The notes beneath the pieces were generated by a model, which was given only the letters and a program-made list of their open reading frames with translations, was not told where the DNA came from and made no database searches. Shown piece after piece: positions 1-5,375 of a DNA stretch of 8,905 nucleotides; positions within the stretch are counted from its first letter, which is position 1, and each line of letters begins with the position of its first letter. A program made the translations under genes and the position numbers. This DNA comes from Candidatus Woesearchaeota archaeon (GTDB lineage Archaea; Nanobdellota; Nanobdellia; Woesearchaeales; B29-G15): positions 1 to 8,905 of the forward strand of contig QMQS01000038.1 of assembly GCA_003650585.1 (NCBI GenBank). Reading direction: 5' to 3'.

Positions 1-161
1 ACGCAACAATAAATTTTGAATGTAAATTATTCAAAGAGGTTGATTCTGGAGACCATATTATTTTCATAGGAAAAATTGTTGCCTCTTATATCAACAAAGA
101 TAAAAAAGTATTATTGAATATGAAAAAAGTTGATGGGAAAAGAATATTTGAAGAATTCTAA
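1..161 (+). CDS. Flavin reductase-like (FMN-binding split barrel) protein, C-terminal fragment
   Basis: This is the 3' end of a gene cut by the left edge. The frame is open from base 3 to the TAA at 159-161 and gives 52 residues. The pattern FECKLFKEVDSGDHIIFIGK followed by IVASY matches the C-terminal part of flavin reductase-like/flavoredoxin proteins, where a Cys-containing strand precedes a conserved GDHxxxxG segment of the FMN-binding split barrel. Family members bind FMN and reduce it with NAD(P)H, or act as small flavoproteins in the cytosol. Only the end is visible, so substrate and cofactor preference cannot be judged. The GDH motif is intact, so the visible part shows no decay. Family assignment is fairly sure; specific function is unknown. 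Confidence 0.68.
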   Translation, partial: ATINFECKLFKEVDSGDHIIFIGKIVASYINKDKKVLLNMKKVDGKRIFEEF

Positions 162-169
162 ATGGCTAG

Positions 170-337
170 CTCTCAAATTGCTCACTATCTTTCGCAACTT
201 CGCTTAATTTCTATACTGCGTTGGGAATACATGCATCGAAATTGCCAGATGTGCTTGCACACATGTATGCCAACACTGGAAGTGAGCACAAACACCTTCT
301 AATTGTTGATGGGGCAGACTATTTTTGGGGAAATTGA
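170..337 (+). pseudogene. Possible decayed alpha/beta-hydrolase C-terminal remnant
   Basis: The frame between the TAG at 167-169 and the TGA at 335-337 has no convincing start. Its second half reads like an alpha/beta-hydrolase C-terminus: LAHMYANTGSEHKHLLIVDG followed by ADYFWGN. In that family a helix is followed by a strand and then a GADHFxxG motif carrying the catalytic His. Here the His position is Tyr (GADYFWG) and the frame stops a few residues later, as expected of a dead fragment. It lies directly after the flavin reductase-like gene and before the tail of a minus-strand gene. It could be chance coding-like sequence. The assignment rests on one short motif, so confidence is modest. 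Confidence 0.38.
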
Positions 338-368
338 CCTCTTTTAGTTTGTGAAGCATAATGGCTCG

Positions 369-1364
369 CTACCTAATATCTAACCTGCTGTATGCCTCTT
401 GCAATTCTTCCCTCTTGTTTATAAGCGAGGTGTAAAGCTCTGCTGTTACACTTGCAAGGAACATAGCTTGTGCTGGTGTATAGCCAAGTTCAAGTGCGTC
501 CATTAAATCCACGAGTTTTACAAAATCTCTAAAGCGTTTCACTTCCAATTCTACCATGGGCCTAACTGAGAGGAGTGCATTTACCTCTTTCTCTCTCACA
601 CCTTCAAAAAGACACACAATATCCTCTAACGAGAAACCCAAGTCAAATGCTCCATATAGTTCCAACGCCTGAACATATGAGAAGGGGTGTTTCGAACCCT
701 TGGGTCTCAACGGTTGGTAAGAAAAACAGGAAAGCCCAAGTCTGCGAGCATAAGCACGGACAATATGTGGGGGGTAGCCAAGGAGCAATGAGCGGTCAGC
801 AAGGCTCAATCCAGTGTCTGCTAAACATGCTGCCACAACCCTCTTCTTTTCATACACTGAAAGGCATCTCGGTGACTCTCTAGAGTAATATGCCCTTTCA
901 TTTACCGCTCTAAGCAACTTAGATACCCTATGGAACGGTAGTCCGTAGGGTGCACCCAATTCTGAAAGAGTGGGTTTTTCAGGAGAAGCACGAGCTTTAT
1001 AATAGTCTCGTAATAAGTTATACACCACATCAAATTCAAGGCACAGAGGCTTATGCCTAGAATGAAATAACACTAGAGTTTTACAGAGTGCAAGGTCTTC
1101 TCTTCTAGCTCTTCCAACACACAATCGAAACATAGCATTAACCAATCTTTCTATCATTCCGTTCTTGCTATCTACCCCATTCTGCTTCTTCATTGCTTCA
1201 TACTCTTCTCGAGCTGCGAGCCACTCATTATGGTTTCCCACTCCAATAAGAACACGCCTTACTGTTTCATGAGATACACCAACACGCTTGGCAATATCCC
1301 TCAAACTAAGTTCAGGTTTCTTGCTGAGAGAAATAATTCTCTTCCTACGATAACTGTTAACCAT
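369..1364 (-). CDS. Multi-helix-turn-helix putative DNA-binding protein (331 aa)
   Basis: No named family was recognised, but the protein contains repeated HTH-like segments. The clearest is at residues 19-41 (LSLRDIAKRVGVSHETVRRV), a canonical HTH after a basic N-terminus. Weaker look-alikes lie near 131-153 (PTLSELGAPYGLPFHRVSKL), 186-209 (LSLADRSLLLGYPPHIVRAY), 244-266 (FSLEDIVCLFEGVREKEVNA) and 294-316 (YTPAQAMFLASVTAELYTSL). No nuclease or recombinase catalytic motif and no membrane segment are visible. The ATG start is supported by a minus-strand TATA-like element whose TTTAAA begins 32 bp upstream, which suggests a leaderless transcript. The gene diverges from the patatin-like gene, so local or self regulation is plausible. 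A sigma-like or recombinase-derived origin cannot be excluded. That it is a gene is sure; the DNA-binding role is inferred. Confidence 0.72.
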   Translation of the reverse strand: MVNSYRRKRIISLSKKPELSLRDIAKRVGVSHETVRRVLIGVGNHNEWLAAREEYEAMKKQNGVDSKNGMIERLVNAMFRLCVGRARREDLALCKTLVLFHSRHKPLCLEFDVVYNLLRDYYKARASPEKPTLSELGAPYGLPFHRVSKLLRAVNERAYYSRESPRCLSVYEKKRVVAACLADTGLSLADRSLLLGYPPHIVRAYARRLGLSCFSYQPLRPKGSKHPFSYVQALELYGAFDLGFSLEDIVCLFEGVREKEVNALLSVRPMVELEVKRFRDFVKLVDLMDALELGYTPAQAMFLASVTAELYTSLINKREELQEAYSRLDIR

Positions 1365-1390
1365 AGCAAATAGTAACTAAATTATTCTCT

Positions 1391-1397
1391 TTTAAAA
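1391..1397 (-). promoter_or_regulatory. TATA element of the multi-HTH gene
   Basis: Read on the minus strand the stretch is AAATTTTAAAAG; the TTTAAA core begins 32 bp before the ATG at 1364. By archaeal TBP spacing, transcription should begin within a couple of bases of the ATG, so the mRNA is probably leaderless. Confidence 0.6.
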
Positions 1398-1425
1398 TTT
1401 TATCTATGCAAAAGTAGTTATCAAA

Positions 1426-1434
1426 CTTTAAATA
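1426..1434 (+). promoter_or_regulatory. TATA element (CTTTAAATA) of the patatin-like gene
   Basis: CTTTAAATA follows an A-rich BRE-like stretch (TCAAA). The TTTAAA core at 1427 lies exactly 30 bp before the ATG at 1457, which predicts a leaderless mRNA. Confidence 0.68.
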
Positions 1435-1456
1435 CACAAACCAACCATTAGTAGAA

Positions 1457-2245
1457 ATGACAAAAATAGGCTTAGCACTGGGTTCTGGATCAGCAAGAGG
1501 TTATGCCCACATAGCAATCATCCAAACACTTCTCAAAGCCGGTATAACACCAAGCATGGTAAGTGGCTCTAGTGCGGGTGCCTTGGTAGGGGCATACTTC
1601 TGTCTCCATGGAGAGGTTGACTCGTTGATTCAAAAGATTCAAAAAATGGAGAGAAAGGATTTTCTAAAGCTTGTTGACTTAGCCCATCCAAAGAGGGGAT
1701 TAATCAAGGGTGTAAAAATAAAACAATTCTTGAAAGAGCACTTCTTTAAAGATGCCACTTTTTCAAAACTCAAAATACCACTTGTGGTGTGTGCCACAAA
1801 TCTCAAAACACACGAGCCAACATACTTCACCAAAGGCAACCTCCTAGACGCAGTGATGGCATCCATTTGCCTTCCAGGTTTGTTTCCACCATACGAAATA
1901 AGAGGAAGGTATTACATTGATGGAGGTGTTCTGGAGCCACTCCCTGTTGAGGTTTTATTCAAGAAGGGTATGGCTAAGGTCATTGCTGTGAATATCAACC
2001 ACTTTGTTTACCGGCACAAACAACCCAAACTCACTGCTATATCTGTTCTTTCAGAGGCATTTTATATGATGATGGAAAAGCTTTCTAACCTCCAATGCTT
2101 GAGTGAGGATATATTCTTATTACAACCCAAGTTTGAACCAGGGTTTGGAGATTCAATAAAGTTCTACAACTGGGAGCCATTCTACAGGGCCGGAGAGAAA
2201 GAGATTAAAAAACTTCTTCCAAAGCTCAAGGCATGGCTAAGCTAG
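1457..2245 (+). CDS. Patatin-like phospholipase / lipid acyl hydrolase
   Basis: The 262-residue protein is a patatin-family serine hydrolase with a Ser-Asp catalytic dyad, expected to cleave acyl chains from phospholipid-type substrates. The Gly-rich oxyanion-hole loop GSGSARG is at residues 9-15, the nucleophile elbow GSSAG at 37-41 (Ser39), the family segment ASICLPGLFPP at 135-145, and the catalytic DGG motif at 155-157 (Asp155). All catalytic elements are intact, and the length matches compact prokaryotic members of the family (RssA/YchK-like). No signal peptide or transmembrane helix is evident, so it is probably cytosolic or peripheral. It is transcribed alone from a leaderless-type promoter, divergent from the multi-HTH gene. 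Most archaeal lipids are ether-linked, so its natural substrate is an open question. Family assignment is strong. Confidence 0.93.
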   Translation: MTKIGLALGSGSARGYAHIAIIQTLLKAGITPSMVSGSSAGALVGAYFCLHGEVDSLIQKIQKMERKDFLKLVDLAHPKRGLIKGVKIKQFLKEHFFKDATFSKLKIPLVVCATNLKTHEPTYFTKGNLLDAVMASICLPGLFPPYEIRGRYYIDGGVLEPLPVEVLFKKGMAKVIAVNINHFVYRHKQPKLTAISVLSEAFYMMMEKLSNLQCLSEDIFLLQPKFEPGFGDSIKFYNWEPFYRAGEKEIKKLLPKLKAWLS

Positions 2246-2269
2246 CCCAACCAGTCTCTTATACTTTAA

Positions 2270-2797
2270 TCAAATAAATCTAGTTATACTCTCGTTAATA
2301 TTCACAATGTTCGCCTTTGCCTGGAGTTCCCTAAACTCTGGGTCAAGACTAACTAGAACCTCTCTATTCTTGTATTTCTTAATAATGGGTATATTCTTCT
2401 CAATCAAGTTGGTGATGTAAAACCTTACGAGGGATATGGGCAACCCCAAGCGCTTTCCAATTTCAGAATAACTTATGAAACGTCTTGAGTCTGAGTATTT
2501 GTAAATTGCCAAGAATACCTTTTTCTCTTCGTGACTCAGATCAATCTTGGTAGTCCTTGCCTTACCTTGATCAATCTCACTCAGCTTCAACTGCAATGCC
2601 TCAAGTTTTTCATTGATAGCATCGAGCTTTGCTTCTATCCAAGTTATGTACTCATAGTTGCTTTGTATCTCATTTGTATTCTGGTTAATAGCTTCAAGAT
2701 GCTCATCCAGGTCTTCTCTAATCTTCTTAAAAGAGGCCTTTATCTTCTCTAGCTCTTCTATTCTAACATAGCCCTTAAAAGGATTAGGGATTGCCAT
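2270..2797 (-). CDS. Coiled-coil winged-helix DNA-binding protein (175 aa)
   Basis: Residues about 13-76 form a long charged heptad-like helix (EELEKIKASFKKIREDLDEH onward), a predicted coiled coil likely used for oligomerisation. Residues about 87-152 form a winged helix: a helix with EEKKVFLAIYK, an HTH at 109-135 (ISYSEIGKRLGLPISLVRFY), and a wing around KKYKNREVLVSLDP. The coiled-coil-plus-wHTH layout is typical of small archaeal regulators or chromatin-associated proteins; the regulon is unknown. The gene converges on the patatin gene (24 bp between stops) and diverges from the gene at 2907. The ATG is 47 bp from its TATA element, so it probably has a leader of about 17 nt, unusual here, and no Shine-Dalgarno is seen. 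An inverted repeat brackets its promoter, suggesting regulated expression. Confidence 0.8.
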   Translation of the reverse strand: MAIPNPFKGYVRIEELEKIKASFKKIREDLDEHLEAINQNTNEIQSNYEYITWIEAKLDAINEKLEALQLKLSEIDQGKARTTKIDLSHEEKKVFLAIYKYSDSRRFISYSEIGKRLGLPISLVRFYITNLIEKNIPIIKKYKNREVLVSLDPEFRELQAKANIVNINESITRFI

Positions 2798-2807
2798 ACT
2801 CAGCCAA

Positions 2808-2860
2808 CCAACACATAATCTTAAATCAGAAAGGGGTATTTATATTTTTCGTTGTGTTGG
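2808..2860. promoter_or_regulatory. Inverted repeat bracketing the minus-strand TATA box (possible operator)
   Basis: CCAACACA at 2808-2815 and its exact reverse complement TGTGTTGG at 2853-2860 flank the TATA element of the wHTH gene. One arm covers the predicted start of transcription and the other sits just outside the BRE side. The arms are too far apart for an ordinary dimer site, but they could bind a tetramer or two dimers. Operator function is inferred. Confidence 0.42.
2837..2844 (-). promoter_or_regulatory. TATA element (TATAAATA) of the coiled-coil wHTH gene
   Basis: On the minus strand the sequence reads GAAAAATATAAATACC, an A-rich BRE followed by TATAAATA. It begins 47 bp before the ATG at 2797, which predicts transcription from about 2814 and a short leader of roughly 17 nt. 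Confidence 0.62.
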
Positions 2861-2866
2861 GCTTAC

Positions 2867-2880
2867 CGAAATATTTAAAA
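2867..2880 (+). promoter_or_regulatory. BRE/TATA element (CGAAATATTTAAAA) of the gene at 2907
   Basis: CGAAA directly before TATTTAAAA is a textbook archaeal BRE plus box A. The TTTAAA core at 2874 lies 33 bp before the ATG at 2907 and only 24 bp before an in-frame GTG at 2898, so the ATG is favoured as start. An imperfect dyad (ACCA at 2887-2890, TGGT at 2899-2902) lies between the box and the ATG. Confidence 0.62.
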
Positions 2881-2906
2881 ATGTTCACCATTTCTAAGTG
2901 GTCTAT

Positions 2907-3425
2907 ATGTTGAACACAATTGGTGGCTTAACCGAAATAGAAGTAATAGAAGCTTTCTTGAATGTGATTAATTCCCCATATTTTAGGCAATATGAACTCT
3001 GGTCAAGCAGTGGCAAACTGGTTTCAGACATTATAACAGTAGAATCCATTGGCGGGTATAATTTGAGCGAAAAAAGATGGTACACACTTGGAGAGGTAGC
3101 AACCATACTTACGGGATTACTTGATGGCATCAGAACAGATACACCTGGGGAATTAAAAGAGCTTATTTTGGGACTATATTGCCCTGTTGATATAAAACAA
3201 GAGATAGGATTTAAGGGAGAGAGTGCAATCTCTTTAGATATGCACCTTTCGCTACAAGCATCCAGAATAGAATCCACAGGAGAGTATCAGTTATTTGTGA
3301 TAACGAGTGAATTAAGAGGAGACGCATATAGTAATGACGGTGATTATGAAAGAGATAAAGAGCTCTATTCAAAATGGCATGAGCAAGTTCAATCTCGACT
3401 CTATGAAGTGCTACCGTTTTTATAA
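2907..3425 (+). CDS. Unrecognised 172-residue protein
   Basis: No family was recognised. The protein is soluble-looking and mixed alpha/beta, with no signal peptide, membrane segment or obvious catalytic motif. It has an acidic N-terminal helix region (LTEIEVIEAFLNVINSPYF), a Gly-Glu-rich middle (TLGEVATILTGLLDGIRTD), a probable strand pair around SLDMHLSLQASRIE and EYQLFVITSELRG, and an acidic C-terminal helix (DYERDKELYSKWHEQV). I chose the ATG at 2907 over the upstream in-frame GTG at 2898 because the GTG is too close to the TATA box. A good promoter and long clean frame make it a credible gene. Its last 25 bp overlap a possible small minus-strand ORF. The start could still be 2898. Confidence 0.72.
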   Translation: MLNTIGGLTEIEVIEAFLNVINSPYFRQYELWSSSGKLVSDIITVESIGGYNLSEKRWYTLGEVATILTGLLDGIRTDTPGELKELILGLYCPVDIKQEIGFKGESAISLDMHLSLQASRIESTGEYQLFVITSELRGDAYSNDGDYERDKELYSKWHEQVQSRLYEVLPFL

Positions 3426-3547
3426 ATCTTAAGAGAGTTACAATGGTGGCAGTTGCAGCACTCAACAAGACGCAAGATGAAGTCCTTGAAGCTCTTAGCG
3501 GTAGTTGTCTTCATTACCTCAGACAGCTCCTTGTAATCCCTTCTCAT
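3401..3547 (-). CDS. Possible 48-residue Cys/His-rich microprotein
   Basis: An ATG at 3547 opens a 48-residue frame ending in TAG at 3401-3403. The first half is a charged helix-like segment (MRRDYKELSEVMKTTTAKSF). The second half carries a compact Cys/His cluster, ECCNCHHCNS (Cys30, 31, 33, 36; His34, 35), that could bind a metal. It is only half of a normal zinc ribbon, so binding might need a dimer. A minus-strand element reading GAAATTTTATTAA has its TTTATT core 32 bp before the ATG, the spacing used by other genes here, so the ORF may have its own leaderless promoter. Its end overlaps the gene at 2907-3425 tail to tail by 25 bp. No family was recognised; a 42-residue plus-strand frame competes for the same DNA. 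Confidence 0.4.
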   Translation of the reverse strand: MRRDYKELSEVMKTTTAKSFKDFILRLVECCNCHHCNSLKIYKNGSTS

Positions 3548-3573
3548 TATTTTCAATACAGCATGTTGTGATT

Positions 3574-3584
3574 AATAAAATTTC
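3574..3584 (-). promoter_or_regulatory. Possible TATA element of the 48-residue ORF
   Basis: The minus strand reads GAAATTTTATTAAT: a BRE-like GAAA then TTTTATTAA. The TTTATT core begins 32 bp before the ATG at 3547. The sequence is a weaker box A than its neighbours, but the spacing matches. Confidence 0.4.
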
Positions 3585-3617
3585 TCTTTTAGACCTCAAT
3601 CGGTTAGAAGGTTCGTT

Positions 3618-3669
3618 GCTTCTCATTACCTCCCTGGTAGCACAACATTTTTAAGTCCCAATGAGAAGC
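3618..3669. promoter_or_regulatory. 10-bp inverted repeat bracketing the GNAT promoter (candidate operator)
   Basis: GCTTCTCATT at 3618-3627 and its perfect reverse complement AATGAGAAGC at 3660-3669 lie on either side of the TATA box at 3648-3655. Relative to the predicted transcription start at 3680 the arms sit near -62 to -53 and -20 to -11. The arm starts are 42 bp apart, about four helical turns, so both arms would face the same side of the DNA. A further direct copy, CTTCTCATTA, occurs at 3540-3549. A repressor site is the simplest reading; this is inferred. Confidence 0.5.
3648..3655 (+). promoter_or_regulatory. TATA element (TTTTTAAG) of the GNAT gene
   Basis: TTTTTAAG lies 30 bp (from TTTAAG at 3650) before the ATG at 3680, predicting a leaderless transcript. 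Confidence 0.62.
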
Positions 3670-3679
3670 TATTACCGAA

Positions 3680-4126
3680 ATGATTAGAAGATTCAAACAA
3701 GAAGATGCATTGGCATGTAGTAAAATAATTGCTGAGTGTATTGACAAACAAGTTGAATTGTCATTGGAAGCAAAGGAATATATCAAAAGCAAGACGACCC
3801 CAAAGCACCTTGTTGAAAGATCAAAAAGAATACTCATCTTTGTTTATGAGGATGAAGGTAAGGTGTTGGGAATAGGCGCCCTCGATAAGAATGAGATAAG
3901 AACACTGTTCACAAAGATCGGGCACCAAGCTAAGGGAATAGGTTCAATGATTCTAAACCGCCTAGAAACCGAAGCCAAAAAGAGCGGCTACAAGAAAGTG
4001 TTTGTTCATGCTGCATTAAATTCAGAAGCTTTTTACAGGAAGAGGGGTTACGTATTTGTTAAGAGGGTTGCAAAAAAGAAGGACAGTGTAATTATTGAAA
4101 GCGTATTAATGGAAAAATCCCTGTAG
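3680..4126 (+). CDS. GNAT family N-acetyltransferase
   Basis: The 148-residue protein has the GNAT fold. It opens with the typical strand and helix (MIRRFKQEDALACSKIIAEC), has a central strand pair (RILIFVYEDEGKVLGIGALD), and then motif A, where Gln83-x-x-Gly86-x-Gly88 (QAKGIGS) forms the pyrophosphate-binding loop for acetyl-CoA. The helix MILNRLETEAKKSGYKKVFV and the motif B signature SEAFYRKRGYVFV follow. The family transfers an acetyl group from acetyl-CoA to an amine; the acceptor cannot be read from sequence. The length is normal and the protein is complete and cytosolic. The ATG lies 30 bp from its TATA element. A perfect 10-bp inverted repeat brackets the promoter, so the gene is probably under tight control. 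A 7-bp hairpin follows the stop. Confidence 0.9.
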   Translation: MIRRFKQEDALACSKIIAECIDKQVELSLEAKEYIKSKTTPKHLVERSKRILIFVYEDEGKVLGIGALDKNEIRTLFTKIGHQAKGIGSMILNRLETEAKKSGYKKVFVHAALNSEAFYRKRGYVFVKRVAKKKDSVIIESVLMEKSL

Positions 4127-4148
4127 TAACTTTGATTTACTAAAGTTA
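4127..4148. terminator. Inverted repeat after the GNAT gene
   Basis: TAACTTT (4127-4133) and AAAGTTA (4142-4148) form a perfect 7-bp stem with an 8-nt loop directly after the TAG stop at 4124-4126. No U-tract follows, so a classical intrinsic terminator is doubtful. It could be a 3'-end stabilising hairpin, or a dyad at the promoter of the next gene, since TTTACTAAAG overlaps it. Confidence 0.32.
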
Positions 4149-4187
4149 GCCTAACAAATTCACCAAGCCCTAACCATTACAACAGTT

Positions 4188-5045
4188 TTGTATCCACTTT
4201 ACAAAGGTAAATTTATAAATCATCCAAGATTTCTGCAACTAGTGTTACTCGGATATAACACACCCAGACCAAGGAGAGAGGACTACGAGGGTTTCTTAGA
4301 AAGGTTAGTTAGAAGCTTAGAACATTTAGGTGATGATGGGCTGAGTTTAATGCTGTACGGCTCTTTCGCAAGGGGAGACTATGTGCCTGGAAGGAGTGAC
4401 ATTGATGCAGTGCTAATATTCCCCTATAATTTTGTTATTCCTAAGCAAACAATGCAAGAGGTTGCTTTAGCTATAAACGAAGCCCTCACACCAAAGTATG
4501 TGCCCTTCCAAGTATCCCCACTAGACTTTGGGACACTGCGGGATGGAAGATTCAATTCATTTACCTATGAATTCAAAATGTATTTCCAAGAGGAAGGTAA
4601 GGTCATCTTAGGTCCTGACTATCGAGAAGAGATGGAGTGCTTAAGGGTTAAGACTGGAGAAGAGAGTGCAATAAGCCACAACCTCAGAAAGTGCAGGAAA
4701 GGGTTTCTGTTTGCAGAGTACCACATATGGGCTGATTACGAACAATTCTTAAAGGACTTCATAAGGACGCTAAACACTGCAAGTAGTTTGCCAAAGAAAA
4801 TCCTGCTTATGATAGACGGCATAACAACATGGAAGAAGTTCTCACAAACAAGGAAGCTACAGAGGTATTTCCCTGAGATGAACCTAGAGCCACTGGAGAG
4901 GATTAAGCATCTCTATACACACCCCTATGAGTTAGACAAACTCTATAAACAACCCAATCAGATACTTCAATTCTGGGGCTCTGCCCTCACATTTATTGAA
5001 GAATTGCTTAGGGCTTACATAGCAAGATTTCCGGCTAAGTCCTAA
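4188..5045 (+). CDS. Nucleotidyltransferase (DNA polymerase beta superfamily) with helical C-terminal domain
   Basis: The 285-residue protein carries the signature of the minimal pol-beta-type nucleotidyltransferase fold: GSFARGD at residues 58-64 followed by SDID at 70-73, whose Asp71 and Asp73 should bind the two catalytic metals. A plausible third carboxylate is Asp113 in SPLDFG. The C-terminal half is mainly helical (AEYHIWADYEQFLKDFIRTL, then LTFIEELLRAYIARF), resembling the HEPN-like or substrate-binding helical domains fused to antibiotic or toxin-type nucleotidyltransferases. It should transfer an NMP to an unknown small molecule, protein or RNA. The TTG start is used for want of an ATG or GTG; the only box-A-like stretch (TTTACTAAAG, 4136-4145) would leave a leader of about 22 nt without a Shine-Dalgarno. 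Its end overlaps the minus-strand gene by 11 bp. Confidence 0.82.
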   Translation: MYPLYKGKFINHPRFLQLVLLGYNTPRPRREDYEGFLERLVRSLEHLGDDGLSLMLYGSFARGDYVPGRSDIDAVLIFPYNFVIPKQTMQEVALAINEALTPKYVPFQVSPLDFGTLRDGRFNSFTYEFKMYFQEEGKVILGPDYREEMECLRVKTGEESAISHNLRKCRKGFLFAEYHIWADYEQFLKDFIRTLNTASSLPKKILLMIDGITTWKKFSQTRKLQRYFPEMNLEPLERIKHLYTHPYELDKLYKQPNQILQFWGSALTFIEELLRAYIARFPAKS

Positions 5046-5337
5046 AACTAGGACCTCTTGGTTTTCTTTGCCATGGCCAGAAGAAGCCCCTTCTAGTTGA
5101 GGTACCTCGAGTTGAGCTTTTTGGTGGTTGTGATGTTTCTGGCTTTGCGAAGTAATCCGCTCGAGTAACCTTGCCATTCGAGTTAATAGCAAGTGCAACC
5201 TTTAGAGTCTTATCTGCTGAGAGGTAGCGTACCACCCTTGGAGGTATAAATGGATGATCACTCCTTGTATAGATAGCCACCCCAACTATTCCCGATAGCT
5301 CTCCACAAACACCATAATCACTTGTGAATGCTAACAA
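5035..5337 (-). CDS. Small unrecognised protein with basic, Pro/Trp-rich C-terminal tail
   Basis: The 100-residue frame fills an otherwise gene-free stretch. Residues 1-65 look folded and strand-rich (GELSGIVGVAIYTRSDHPF, VVRYLSADKTLKVALAINSN). Residues about 66-100 form a low-complexity basic tail (TRGTSTRRGFFWPWQRKPRG), suggesting nucleic-acid or membrane contact. No family was recognised. The TTG start is the only likely one before an upstream stop at 5362-5364, but it lies upstream of where the minus-strand reading of the AT-rich box at 5341-5346 would start transcription (about 5316). The true start may be the GTG at 5280, giving 81 residues. The frame converges on the nucleotidyltransferase gene and overlaps it by 11 bp. 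It may be spurious, but no plus-strand alternative exists. Confidence 0.45.
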   Translation of the reverse strand: MLAFTSDYGVCGELSGIVGVAIYTRSDHPFIPPRVVRYLSADKTLKVALAINSNGKVTRADYFAKPETSQPPKSSTRGTSTRRGFFWPWQRKPRGPSFRT

Positions 5338-5340
5338 TAT

Positions 5341-5348
5341 TATAAATA
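5341..5348 (+). promoter_or_regulatory. TATA element (TATAAATA) of the methyltransferase gene
   Basis: TATAAATA sits within the near-palindrome AATATTATAAATATT (5337-5351), 35 bp before the ATG at 5376. A leader of about 5 nt or less is predicted. Because the box is nearly symmetric, it could also drive the minus strand. Confidence 0.65.
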
Positions 5349-5375
5349 TTTCTACCGCATGTTAAAAGCAAGATT

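Noticed and set aside
162..302. Plus-strand 46-residue frame starting MASSQIAHYLSQL right after the flavin reductase stop
   Set aside because: There is no promoter or SD, the composition is odd, and it overlaps the more protein-like hydrolase-type frame. A minus-strand 51-residue frame over the same bases was equally unconvincing.
575..883. Plus-strand 102-residue frame inside the multi-HTH gene
   Set aside because: It is antisense to a gene with clear HTH motifs and has low-quality composition; treated as a shadow.
2903..3277. Minus-strand 124-residue frame opposite the gene at 2907
   Set aside because: It is Ser/Pro-rich antisense sequence without a promoter at its start, while the plus-strand gene has a textbook BRE/TATA.
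3443..3571. Plus-strand 42-residue frame starting MVAVAALNKTQDEV
   Set aside because: The nearest TATAAA (3421) is only 22 bp from the ATG, unlike the 30-35 bp of real genes here, and there is no Shine-Dalgarno. The minus-strand 48-residue frame fits better.
3519..3626. Minus-strand 35-residue frame starting at ATG 3626, with GGAGGT one base before the start
   Set aside because: The SD is too close to work and the frame looks random. Its apparent TATA spacing (29 bp) arises because the GNAT box is nearly symmetric. It might still be a leaderless micro-ORF, but support is thin.
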